Below are positions 1 through 14,217 of a DNA stretch of 61,572 nucleotides, one piece after another; positions within the stretch are counted from its first letter, which is position 1, and each line of letters starts with the position of its first letter. The notes below the pieces were generated by a model. It searched no databases, was not told where the DNA came from, and saw only the letters and a program-made list of their open reading frames with translations. This DNA is from CAIPVR01 sp049316905 (GTDB lineage: Bacteria; Actinomycetota; Acidimicrobiia; Acidimicrobiales; Microtrichaceae). A program made the translations under genes and the position numbers. The DNA is taken from contig JBMOJH010000007.1 of the NCBI GenBank assembly GCA_049316905.1, positions 1-61,572 on the forward strand. The letters run 5' to 3'.

Positions 1-551
1 TGATGCCGATCGAGGATGTGTTCACGATCACGGGTCGTGGGACGGTGGTGACCGGGAAGGTGGAGCAGGGGGTGATCCACACCGGTGATGAGATCGAGAT
101 CGTGGGCCTGAAGGCGACGCAGAAGACGACGTGTACGGGTGTGGAGATGTTCCGGAAGCTGCTCGATGAGGGGCAGGCGGGGGACAACATCGGTGCACTT
201 CTGCGGGGTATCGACAAGGAGGACGTGCAGCGTGGGCAGGTGCTCGCGAAGCCGGGGTCGATCACGCCGCACACGAATTTCGAGGCGAACGTGTACGTGT
301 TGACGAAGGAGGAGGGTGGTCGTCACAAGCCGTTCTTCTCGAACTATCGGCCGCAGTTCTATTTCCGGACGACGGATGTGACGGGGTCGGTGTCGTTGCC
401 GGATGGCACCGAGATGTGCATGCCGGGTGACAACACGGAGATGACGGTGGAGCTGATCGCTCCGATCGCGATGGATGAGGGGTTGCGGTTCGCGATCCGT
501 GAGGGTGGTCGTACGGTGGGCGCGGGTCGCGTCACCAAGATCCTCAAGTGA
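1..551 (+). CDS. tuf: Elongation factor Tu, first copy (5' end outside window)
   Basis: EF-Tu delivers aminoacyl-tRNA to the ribosomal A site as a GTP complex. Only the last 182 complete codons are present (first full codon at base 3). They cover domains 2 and 3, from the MPIEDVFTITGRGTVVTG segment to the C-terminal GRVTKILK. The GTPase domain lies upstream of the window. Bases 1-551 match 17036-17586 of the complete tuf gene without a visible difference, and the match stops right after the stop codon. Codons are rich in G/T-ending forms, unlike the C-ending neighbours. A tuf followed by rpmG, tRNA-Trp, secE and nusG is an order I recall from Thermus-like tufB loci. Confidence 0.97.
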   Translation, partial: MPIEDVFTITGRGTVVTGKVEQGVIHTGDEIEIVGLKATQKTTCTGVEMFRKLLDEGQAGDNIGALLRGIDKEDVQRGQVLAKPGSITPHTNFEANVYVLTKEEGGRHKPFFSNYRPQFYFRTTDVTGSVSLPDGTEMCMPGDNTEMTVELIAPIAMDEGLRFAIREGGRTVGAGRVTKILK

Positions 552-555
552 CCGA

Positions 556-575
556 CGGCCCGGGTGACCGGGCCG
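556..575 (+). terminator. Hairpin after first tuf
   Basis: A perfect 8-bp stem (CGGCCCGG/CCGGGCCG) with a 4-base loop begins five bases after the tuf stop. There is no T-run, as is common for high-GC actinobacterial terminators. It probably ends the tuf transcript. Confidence 0.6.
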
Positions 576-661
576 CGACGGGCACCCCGGTCGACGAGTC
601 GTCCGGAGGCCTCCGCCGCCACGGGCCGGCGGCTGGGGCCTCCGGCGAACCCGGGGCCGGC

Positions 662-690
662 TTGAGCAGCGGGGGTCCAGCCCCCACAAT
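662..690 (+). promoter_or_regulatory. Promoter for rpmG/tRNA-Trp/secE
   Basis: TTGAGC at 662-667, a 17-base spacer and CACAAT at 685-690 form a sigma-70-type promoter. The same layout (TTGNNC, 17 bases, CACAATGG) recurs upstream of rplK, which raises confidence. It lies 55 bases before rpmG. Confidence 0.6.
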
Positions 691-745
691 GGAACGTTCC
701 CCCCTCGGCACCGGCCGGGGGCGGGTGGAGTGAGCAGGAGCAGGC

Positions 746-907
746 ATGGCCTCCGACAAGCGGGTCCACGTGACCCTCGAGTGCACCGAGTGCAAGCGGC
801 GCAACTACATCACCAACAAGTCGAAGGTGAACGACCGCGAGCGCATCGAGCTCAAGAAGTACTGCCGCTGGGACCGCAAGCACACCGTGCACAAGGAGAC
901 CCGCTGA
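746..907 (+). CDS. rpmG: 50S ribosomal protein L33
   Basis: L33 is a small protein of the large ribosomal subunit near the E site. The 53-residue product MASDKRVHVTLECTECKRRN... has the usual length and fold signature. The first zinc pair is intact (C13, C16), but the second is C40-R-W-D43 instead of CxxC. Either Asp serves as the fourth ligand or the site is degenerate. ATG 746 is preceded by GAGCAGGAG. The gene sits alone between the first tuf and tRNA-Trp, followed by a stem-loop. Confidence 0.95.
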   Translation: MASDKRVHVTLECTECKRRNYITNKSKVNDRERIELKKYCRWDRKHTVHKETR

Positions 908-919
908 GCGACGCGCCGG

Positions 920-957
920 GTGACGGGGTCCGCGGCCTGGCCGGGACCCTCCGTCAC
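920..957 (+). terminator. Stem-loop after rpmG
   Basis: GTGACGG (920-926) pairs with CCGTCAC (951-957). The stem continues as GGTCC/GGACC after a two-base bulge, with loop GCGGCCTGG. It could terminate rpmG or act as a processing structure ahead of the tRNA. Confidence 0.4.
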
Positions 958-1044
958 GGGGCCTGATGGCCCACCGCGCCCACCGCGTCTAACCTCAGTC
1001 TCCTGACCCGTCGCGCCCGGCCCCGGCCGCCGCCCGGGTCGCAG

Positions 1045-1117
1045 AGGGCAGTGGCTCAATTGGTAGAGCACCGGTCTCCAAAACCGGCGGTTGGGGGTTC
1101 GAGTCCCTCCTGCCCTG
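1045..1117 (+). tRNA. trnW: tRNA-Trp (anticodon CCA)
   Basis: The acceptor stem AGGGCAG/CTGCCCT, D-arm GCTCAATTGGTAGAGC, anticodon stem-loop CCGGT-CTCCAAA-ACCGG and T-arm GGGGG-TTCGAGT-CCCTC all fold. The anticodon CCA reads UGG. The 3' CCA is not encoded. A possible -10 box TAACCT lies at 990-995. secE follows after 25 bases, so the tRNA is probably cut from a transcript shared with secE-nusG. Confidence 0.96.
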
Positions 1118-1142
1118 CTCAGCACGTGCGAGAGGTGCATGC

Positions 1143-1496
1143 ATGGCCATGAATCGAGAGCAGAAGCGCGCCGCGCAGAAGGCCGGTCAGATCAACGCTG
1201 ACGGGTCGCAGGTCGCCACCCGCGACCGGCGCGCGCCTGCTCAGCGACTGAAGACCGAGCGCACCAAGCCCGCCGAGTTCGTCCGCGAGGTGCGGGCGGA
1301 GCTCAAGAAGGTCTCCTGGCCGACCAAGCAGGAGGTCATCCGCTACTCGACGATCGTGCTGGTCGCCCTGGTGGTCTTCACCGTGTTCGTGTTCGCCATC
1401 GACTACGCCTTCGGCGAGCTCTTCCGGCTGCTGCTCGACACGGGCACCGCCCGCTCCCTCGGCACCGCCGCCCGACCGTCCGCCGCGTCCTTCTGA
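1143..1496 (+). CDS. secE: Preprotein translocase subunit SecE
   Basis: SecE is the small essential subunit that clamps SecY in the protein-conducting channel of the inner membrane. The 117-residue product has a basic N-terminus, the conserved amphipathic segment PAEFVREVRAELKKVSWPTK (residues 43-62) and a single membrane helix at about 68-90. A 27-residue tail follows the helix. ATG 1143 has GAGAGG upstream; ATG 1149 is an alternative. Its place between tRNA-Trp and nusG is the usual one. Confidence 0.96.
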   Translation: MAMNREQKRAAQKAGQINADGSQVATRDRRAPAQRLKTERTKPAEFVREVRAELKKVSWPTKQEVIRYSTIVLVALVVFTVFVFAIDYAFGELFRLLLDTGTARSLGTAARPSAASF

Positions 1497-1515
1497 CCCG
1501 GCGAGGAAAGAACCC

Positions 1516-2424
1516 ATGTCTGACGAAGCCCCCACCACCGCCACCGCGACCGATCACACCGCTGCCGCCGACGACAGCCTTCCCGCCGACGACAGCCTTC
1601 CCGCCGACGACGCCGTTCTCGAGGCGGAGCTCGACCGGGCCGACGAGGTGACCGATGAGGTCGTCGAGGTCGTCGAGGAGGTCGCGGAGGAGCTCACCGC
1701 CGAGGAGATCACGGCGACCGACATCACCTCCACGCCGGCCGACGAGGCCGTCGCCGCCCTGGCCGAGGTGGAGGGCATCGACGAGGCCGACGTGCTGGTG
1801 GAGGAGGAGGTCCTCACCGAGGTGCCGGCCCCCCGCCCCGAGTCGCCCTACGACCGCCCGGGCCGCTGGTACGTGCTGCACACGCAGTCCGGCTACGAGA
1901 ACAAGGTCCGCCAGAACATCGAGGCGCGCACCAAGTCGATGAACATGGAGTCGCGGATCCACGAGGTCGTGATCCCGATGGAGGACGTCGTCGAGCTCAA
2001 CAAGAAGGGTGAGCGCGTCGTCGTCCAGAAGAAGATGTTCCCCGGCTACCTGGTGGTCCGCTGCGACGACCTGTCCCGTGCCGGTGGCGACGACGTCTGG
2101 TACGTGATCCGCAACACCCCCGGCGTGACCGGCTTCGTGGGCGCCGCCAACAAGCCGTCGCGGCTCTCGCGGCGTGACGTCGAGAAGTTCATCGGCGGCC
2201 CGGAGCTCGTCGCCGCCGGTGCCGCCGGCCCGGTCGCTGCCAAGCCGGTGAAGTCGCCGTTCAGCCTGGGCGAGACCGTGCGGGTGAAGGAGGGTCCGTT
2301 CGCGGACTTCTCCGGCGAGATCGTCGAGATGAACGAGGACCAGCTCAAGATCAAGGTGCTGGTGAACATCTTCGGCCGGGAGACCCCGGTCGAGCTCGAG
2401 TTCGCGCAGGTCGCCAAGCTCTGA
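1516..2424 (+). CDS. nusG: Transcription termination/antitermination factor NusG
   Basis: NusG binds the RNA polymerase clamp and links transcription to Rho or the ribosome. Residues 1-112 are an acidic Ala/Asp/Glu/Thr-rich extension. The NGN domain starts at about 116 (RWYVLHTQSGYENKV) and the C-terminal KOW domain at about 249 (SLGETVRVKEGPFADFSGEI). At 302 residues it is much longer than the 181-residue E. coli protein, as is usual for actinobacterial NusG. The extension contains a perfect 18-base tandem repeat (1567-1602, ADDSLP twice). ATG 1516 has AGGAAAGAA upstream. Confidence 0.97.
   Translation: MSDEAPTTATATDHTAAADDSLPADDSLPADDAVLEAELDRADEVTDEVVEVVEEVAEELTAEEITATDITSTPADEAVAALAEVEGIDEADVLVEEEVLTEVPAPRPESPYDRPGRWYVLHTQSGYENKVRQNIEARTKSMNMESRIHEVVIPMEDVVELNKKGERVVVQKKMFPGYLVVRCDDLSRAGGDDVWYVIRNTPGVTGFVGAANKPSRLSRRDVEKFIGGPELVAAGAAGPVAAKPVKSPFSLGETVRVKEGPFADFSGEIVEMNEDQLKIKVLVNIFGRETPVELEFAQVAKL
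1567..1602 (+). repeat. Perfect 18-bp tandem repeat inside nusG
   Basis: Two exact copies of GCCGACGACAGCCTTCCC occur in tandem, followed by the first nine bases of a third (1603-1611). The repeat is in frame and encodes ADDSLP in the disordered N-terminal extension. Confidence 0.95.
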
Positions 2425-2457
2425 GCCGTTCCCGGCCCACCGAGCCGGTGGGCCGGG

Positions 2458-2486
2458 TTGCCCGTGCAGCGGGCCGCGACCACAAT
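2458..2486 (+). promoter_or_regulatory. Promoter for rplK (and rplA)
   Basis: TTGCCC at 2458-2463, a 17-base spacer and CACAAT at 2481-2486. The -10 box and its GG flank match the rpmG promoter exactly. It would give an rplK leader of about 60 bases. Confidence 0.55.
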
Positions 2487-2554
2487 GGTCCGTCGGTCCG
2501 GCGCCCGTCAGTGCTGCGGTCCGCCCGCCGGACGTACCCCGAGGAAAGTGGAAC

Positions 2555-2980
2555 ATGGCCAAGAAGAAGGTCGTCGCCATCGTCAAGATCCAGATCCCGG
2601 CCGGGCAGGCATCGCCCGCGCCGCCGGTCGGCACGGCCCTCGGCCCGCACGGCGTGGCGATCATGGACTTCTGCAAGGACTACAACGCCCGGACCGAGGC
2701 CCAGCGCGGCACCATCATCCCGGTCGAGATCTCCATCTACGAGGACCGCACCTTCAGCTTCGTCACCAAGACGCCCCCGGCCCCGGTGCTGATCCGCGAG
2801 GCCGCCGGTCTCCAGAAGGCATCGCAGACCCCGGGCCGTGGCTTCGTCGGTGAGATCACCGACGACCAGGTCGCCGAGATCGCCCGCACGAAGATGCCCG
2901 ACCTGAACACCGACGACCTCGAGGCCGCGAAGCTCCAGATCGCCGGGACCGCCCGGTCGATGGGCATCAAGGTCGTCTGA
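2555..2980 (+). CDS. rplK: 50S ribosomal protein L11
   Basis: L11 forms the GTPase-associated centre with 23S rRNA and the L10-L12 stalk. The 141-residue product has the standard length. It contains the Pro-rich N-terminal stretch QIPAGQASPAPPVGTALG and the C-terminal RNA-binding domain ending GTARSMGIKVV. ATG 2555 has GAGGAAAG upstream. rplA follows after 109 bases, which may form a leader for L1 autoregulation. Confidence 0.97.
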   Translation: MAKKKVVAIVKIQIPAGQASPAPPVGTALGPHGVAIMDFCKDYNARTEAQRGTIIPVEISIYEDRTFSFVTKTPPAPVLIREAAGLQKASQTPGRGFVGEITDDQVAEIARTKMPDLNTDDLEAAKLQIAGTARSMGIKVV

Positions 2981-3089
2981 ACCCGTCCGCCGGGACCCGG
3001 TGTCCCGGTCGGCGAGAAGATCACCCACCCCGGCTGACCTCGACCGGGGAACCACGGGCCCAGAGGGAGACTCCGGAAGGACTCGCACC

Positions 3090-3785
3090 ATGGCCAGGCA
3101 CGGAAAGCGCTACACCGACGCGACCAAGCGGTACGACCGCGACCGCCAGCACTCCATCGAGGAGGCGGTCGACGTCGTCAAGACGCTCGCCACGGCGAAC
3201 TTCGACGAGACCGTCGAGGCCTGCATCCGCCTCGGGGTGGACCCCCGCAAGGCCGACCAGATGGTCCGCGGGACCGTGGCACTCCCGTCCGGCACGGGCA
3301 AGGACGTGAAGGTCGCCGTGTTCGCCCAGGGCGACGCCGCCACCGCCGCGCAGGAGGCCGGTGCCGAGTTCGTCGGCGCCGAGGACCTCGCCGCACAGAT
3401 CGAGGGCGGCATGCTCGACTTCGACGTCACCATCGCCACCCCCGACCTGATGCCGCTCGTCGGTCGCCTGGGTCGTGTGCTCGGCCCCCGTGGCCTGATG
3501 CCGAACCCCAAGACGGGCACGGTCACGCCGGACCCGGCCAAGGCCGTGGGCGAGTTCAAGGGCGGCAAGGTCGAGTACCGGACGGACCGCAACGGCAACG
3601 TCCACGTGCAGCTCGGCAAGGCGAGCTTCAGCGCGGACGACCTGCTCGCCAACTTCAACGCCGTCGTCGACGAGCTGGCCAAGGTCCGGCCGTCCTCAGC
3701 GAAGGGCCGCTACTTCCGCAAGGCCACGCTGTCGTCCACCATGGGCCCCGGCATCCAGCTCGACGTCGCCCGTCTGGACGCCTGA
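3090..3785 (+). CDS. rplA: 50S ribosomal protein L1
   Basis: L1 forms the mobile L1 stalk at the E site and often represses its own operon. The 231-residue product has the signature GRLGRVLGPRGLMPNPKTGT. ATG 3090 is preceded by CTCCGGAAGG. It follows rplK and is separated from rplJ by 284 bases holding a probable L10 leader. Confidence 0.97.
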   Translation: MARHGKRYTDATKRYDRDRQHSIEEAVDVVKTLATANFDETVEACIRLGVDPRKADQMVRGTVALPSGTGKDVKVAVFAQGDAATAAQEAGAEFVGAEDLAAQIEGGMLDFDVTIATPDLMPLVGRLGRVLGPRGLMPNPKTGTVTPDPAKAVGEFKGGKVEYRTDRNGNVHVQLGKASFSADDLLANFNAVVDELAKVRPSSAKGRYFRKATLSSTMGPGIQLDVARLDA

Positions 3786-4069
3786 CGCACCCGGTCTGGC
3801 GGCCCGGACCGGGCCGCGGCTACCGTGACCTGTCCCCCTCGGGGGACCACAACCAGAGGCTCTGAGCTCGCCAGAGACCCCACGGCGCACCGGACGGTGC
3901 AGAACGGGCCCCGACCGCGCGGTCACCGGCCCACCTGGGTAGGCGGACACCCTGTTCCCCGCTCCCTCTCCAGGGTTCGGTCGAGGAGGCGTCCGTGATC
4001 AGCGGGCGCCGGAACCTCCCGAACCGAGGACCCACCGGGTCCTCCCGAGCTGGAGAGAGGAGGTGTCGA
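3786..4069 (+). promoter_or_regulatory. rplJ leader with -10 box and hairpins (candidate L10 leader)
   Basis: This 284-base gap has no gene. A -10-like TACCGT is at 3821-3826, with CTGGCG at 3796-3801 as a weak, widely spaced -35. The hairpin GTCCCC/GGGGAC (3832-3847) would lie at the start of the transcript, and a small hairpin GCACC/GGTGC is near 3888-3901. L10-L12 complexes commonly bind such leaders to repress rplJL, but I cannot confirm the kink-turn by eye. A strong GGAGG precedes rplJ. Confidence 0.4.
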
Positions 4070-4804
4070 ATGGAGAACCCGAGGCCGGAGAAGGTGGCCG
4101 TGGTGGAGGAGGTCCGCGAGAAGTTCGCGGGCGCCGATGCCGTGCTGTTCACCGAGTACCGCGGCCTGACCGTCGGTGACCTCCAGGAGCTGCGCACGTC
4201 GCTGCGCCAGGGGGGAGCCGAGTACAAGGTGTACAAGAACACCCTGGTCAGGCGTGCCACGTCCGATCTGGACGTGGAACTCGGCGACTGGCTGCTCGGT
4301 CCGACGGCGCTGGCGTTCGTCAGCGCCAAGGACGACGGCTCGCCCGGGGACGCGGTCGTGGTGGCCAAGGCACTGAAGGCATTCGCCAAGGCCAACCCGA
4401 ACCTCGTCCTGAAGGGCGGGCTGCTGGGCAGCACGCTGCTGGACCAGAAGGGCCTGTCCGACCTGGCGGAGGTGGCACCGCGCGAGGAGCTGCTCGCCCG
4501 CCTGGCCGGCGGAATGGCCGCACCGATGCGGAACTTCGCCGGGCTCCTGCAGGCCGTGCCCCAGAAGATGGCGTACGCACTGCAGGCGCTCATCGACCAG
4601 GGCGGTGCCCCCGGTGCCCCCGCCCCCGCGGCGGACGCCACCGACGGACCCACCGATACTGCCGAGGAGGCCCCCGCGGCCGACGAGGCGGACACCGACA
4701 CCAACACGACCGACGACACCGACACGAACGACGACACCCCGGCCGAGGCGGCCGGGGCTGCGGACGAGGCCACGCCGGCCGAGGCCGCTGACGAACAGGA
4801 GTGA
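4070..4804 (+). CDS. rplJ: 50S ribosomal protein L10
   Basis: L10 is the base of the ribosomal stalk. Its N-terminal domain binds 23S rRNA with L11 and its C-terminal helix carries L7/L12 dimers. Residues 1-175 are a normal L10, with FTEYRGLTVGDLQELR and KVYKNTLVRRA. Residues 180-244 are an added acidic low-complexity tail of Ala, Asp, Glu and Thr, so the 244 residues exceed the usual 165-180. ATG 4070 is fixed by the strong GAGAGGAGGTG upstream. Confidence 0.96.
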   Translation: MENPRPEKVAVVEEVREKFAGADAVLFTEYRGLTVGDLQELRTSLRQGGAEYKVYKNTLVRRATSDLDVELGDWLLGPTALAFVSAKDDGSPGDAVVVAKALKAFAKANPNLVLKGGLLGSTLLDQKGLSDLAEVAPREELLARLAGGMAAPMRNFAGLLQAVPQKMAYALQALIDQGGAPGAPAPAADATDGPTDTAEEAPAADEADTDTNTTDDTDTNDDTPAEAAGAADEATPAEAADEQE

Positions 4805-4809
4805 CCACC

Positions 4810-5196
4810 ATGGCGACCAAGGAAGAGATCCTCGACGCGATCTCGGGCATGACGGTGCTGGAGCTCTCCGAGCTCCTCAAGGACTTCGAGGAGCGCTTCG
4901 GCGTGACCGCTGCGGCCCCGGTGGCCGCCGTGGCCGCGGTCGCCCCGGCCGGCGGCGGTGACGCCGGCGGTGGCGAGGAGGAGAAGACCAGCTTCGACGT
5001 GGTCCTCACCGATGCCGGCGACAAGAAGATCGGCGTCATCAAGGAGGTCCGCGGCCTCACCAGCCTGGGCCTCAAGGAGGCCAAGGACCTCGTGGAGTCG
5101 GCTCCCAAGGCCGTCCTCGAGGGCGTCTCCAAGGAGGAGGCCGACAAGGCGAAGGAGGCCCTCGAGGGCGCCGGCGCCACCGTCGAGGTCAAGTGA
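4810..5196 (+). CDS. rplL: 50S ribosomal protein L7/L12
   Basis: L7/L12 is the multimeric stalk protein that recruits and stimulates translational GTPases. The 128-residue product shows the N-terminal dimerisation domain, a flexible Ala/Gly hinge (about residues 38-58) and the C-terminal domain with the helix GLTSLGLKEAKDLVE. ATG 4810 has AGGAG upstream; it begins five bases after the rplJ stop. Two strong hairpins follow before rpoB. Confidence 0.97.
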   Translation: MATKEEILDAISGMTVLELSELLKDFEERFGVTAAAPVAAVAAVAPAGGGDAGGGEEEKTSFDVVLTDAGDKKIGVIKEVRGLTSLGLKEAKDLVESAPKAVLEGVSKEEADKAKEALEGAGATVEVK

Positions 5197-5203
5197 ACCC
5201 CGC

Positions 5204-5258
5204 GGCGCCCGTCACGGGCGCCGTGCGCACCGGGGAGGGCCCCGTGCCCTCCCCGGTG
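5204..5258 (+). terminator. Two consecutive strong hairpins between rplL and rpoB
   Basis: Hairpin 1 (5204-5222) has an 8-bp stem GGCGCCCG/CGGGCGCC with loop TCA. Hairpin 2 (5228-5258) has a perfect 13-bp stem CACCGGGGAGGGC/GCCCTCCCCGGTG with loop CCCGT. Neither has a T-run. They can act as terminator or attenuator, lowering read-through from rplJL into rpoBC. Confidence 0.65.
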
Positions 5259-5366
5259 TCGCGCCCGCGGGTCCGGGTTCCTTGACCCCGGGTCCCCTCC
5301 TTCGTACGCTCCCCGCAGCCCGTGGACGCGGCACCCGACCCTCCGGGTCGGGCGTTCCCGCGTGCC

Positions 5367-5395
5367 TTGACCACGTTGCGTGGGCGGCGTACTCT
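5367..5395 (+). promoter_or_regulatory. rpoB promoter
   Basis: TTGACC (5367-5372), a 17-base spacer and TACTCT (5390-5395) form the best sigma-70-type promoter in the window. It gives rpoB a leader of about 130 bases containing the hairpin CCGAAG/CTTCGG (5426-5444). The rest of the 333-base rplL-rpoB gap shows no gene. Confidence 0.7.
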
Positions 5396-5529
5396 CATCG
5401 GTTGCCGTGCCCCGCCGTCCGAATTCCGAAGTGAAGTGCTTCGGGGTTCGTCGCGTCCGGGTGCCGGTGTGACCGCCCGTTCCGTCCTCCACCCACGCCG
5501 TCCGTCCAGCGCCGACCAGGAGTAGCTCC

Positions 5530-9141
<3,612 letters not shown>

Positions 9142-9161
9142 GAGAGGACACCACTTCCCCC

Positions 9162-13145
<3,984 letters not shown>

Positions 13146-13149
13146 GCGT

Positions 13150-13181
13150 CCGCCGGGCGGGCCGTTTGCCCCGCCCGGCGG
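13150..13181 (+). terminator. rpoC terminator hairpin
   Basis: A perfect 12-bp stem CCGCCGGGCGGG/CCCGCCCGGCGG with an 8-base loop starts five bases after the rpoC stop. Part of its loop and 3' arm also form the -35 box of the rpsL promoter. Confidence 0.7.
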
Positions 13182-13195
13182 TCCGCTCGTAGCAT
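13166..13195 (+). promoter_or_regulatory. rpsL promoter overlapping the rpoC terminator
   Basis: TTGCCC (13166-13171), an 18-base spacer and TAGCAT (13190-13195). The -35 box equals that of the rplK promoter. The leader to rpsL would be about 110 bases. Confidence 0.5.
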
Positions 13196-13312
13196 GACCC
13201 GTCGGCTTCCGGCGCGCCTCGGGCGCGCTTGGGTCCCGCCCGCCATCCGAGGTACCACCGTCACACGGTCGGTGCCGGTCAGTTCATTCCAGAGAGTCAC
13301 CGAGGTTCCATC

Positions 13313-13684
13313 GTGCCCACGATCCAGCAGCTGGTCCGCAAGGGCCGCCAGACCAAGCGCCGCAAGGAGTCCACGCCGGCGCTGAAGGGCGCGCCCCAGC
13401 GGCGCGGCGTGTGCACCCGCGTGTTCACCTCCACGCCCAAGAAGCCGAACTCGGCGCTGCGCAAGGTGGCCCGTGTCCGGCTGTCCAGCGGGATCGAGGT
13501 CACGGCGTACATCCCCGGTGAGGGTCACAACCTGCAGGAGCACAGCATCGTGCTGGTCCGCGGTGGTCGTGTGAAGGACCTCCCCGGCGTCCGGTACAAG
13601 ATCGTCCGCGGCACCCTCGACACCTCCGGTGTCCGCGACCGCAAGCAGGCACGTTCGCGCTACGGCGCCAAGAAGGAGTCCTGA
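13313..13684 (+). CDS. rpsL: 30S ribosomal protein S12
   Basis: S12 lies at the decoding centre and affects accuracy and streptomycin response. The 123-residue product begins MPTIQQLVRKGR and has the conserved loop TSTPKKPNSALRKVARVRL. The Lys residues linked to streptomycin resistance when mutated are present (KKPNS and GRVKDLPGVRY). The start is GTG 13313 with CCGAGGTT upstream. rpsG follows one base after the stop, in str-operon order. Confidence 0.97.
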   Translation: MPTIQQLVRKGRQTKRRKESTPALKGAPQRRGVCTRVFTSTPKKPNSALRKVARVRLSSGIEVTAYIPGEGHNLQEHSIVLVRGGRVKDLPGVRYKIVRGTLDTSGVRDRKQARSRYGAKKES

Positions 13685-13685
13685 C

Positions 13686-14156
13686 ATGCCCCGCAAGGGT
13701 CCCGCCCCCCGCCGCGAGCTCCAGCCCGACCCGGTCTACCGGTCGGTCCTGGTCACCCAGATGGTCAACAAGATCCTGCAGCGCGGGAAGCGGTCCACCG
13801 CGGAGCGGATCGTCTACGACGCCCTCTCCACGATCGAGACCAAGACCGGCACGGATCCGATCGTCACGCTGAAGCGTGCGGTCGACAACATCAAGCCGCA
13901 GCTCGAGGTGCGCAGCCGCCGGGTGGGCGGTGCCACCTACCAGGTGCCCGTGGAGGTGCGGCCCCGCCGTGCCAACACCCTCGCCATCCGTTGGCTGGTG
14001 GGCTACAGCCGCCAGCGCCGGGAGCGCACCATGTCGGAGCGCCTCGCCAACGAGCTGCTCGACGCCAGCAACGGCGTGGGCGCCTCGATGAAGCGCAAGG
14101 AAGACCTCCACAAGATGGCGGAGTCCAACAAGGCCTTCGCCCACTACCGCTGGTGA
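13686..14156 (+). CDS. rpsG: 30S ribosomal protein S7
   Basis: S7 nucleates assembly of the 30S head and contacts tRNA in the E site. The 156-residue product has the usual length, with MPRKGPAPRRELQPDPVYRSVLVTQ cut here to its key start and the RRVGGATYQVPVEVRP segment. ATG 13686 lies directly after the rpsL stop, with AAGAAGGAG upstream. fusA follows after 61 bases. Confidence 0.97.
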   Translation: MPRKGPAPRRELQPDPVYRSVLVTQMVNKILQRGKRSTAERIVYDALSTIETKTGTDPIVTLKRAVDNIKPQLEVRSRRVGGATYQVPVEVRPRRANTLAIRWLVGYSRQRRERTMSERLANELLDASNGVGASMKRKEDLHKMAESNKAFAHYRW

Positions 14157-14217
14157 CCGTCCCGGTCGCCTGCCCGCATCCCGAGTCCTCCCCCCACCCC
14201 ACCTGACGAGACGAGCA

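Noticed and set aside
1..551. Truncated tuf pseudogene
   Set aside because: The frame is intact to the normal stop and identical to the complete copy. Only the window edge cuts it.
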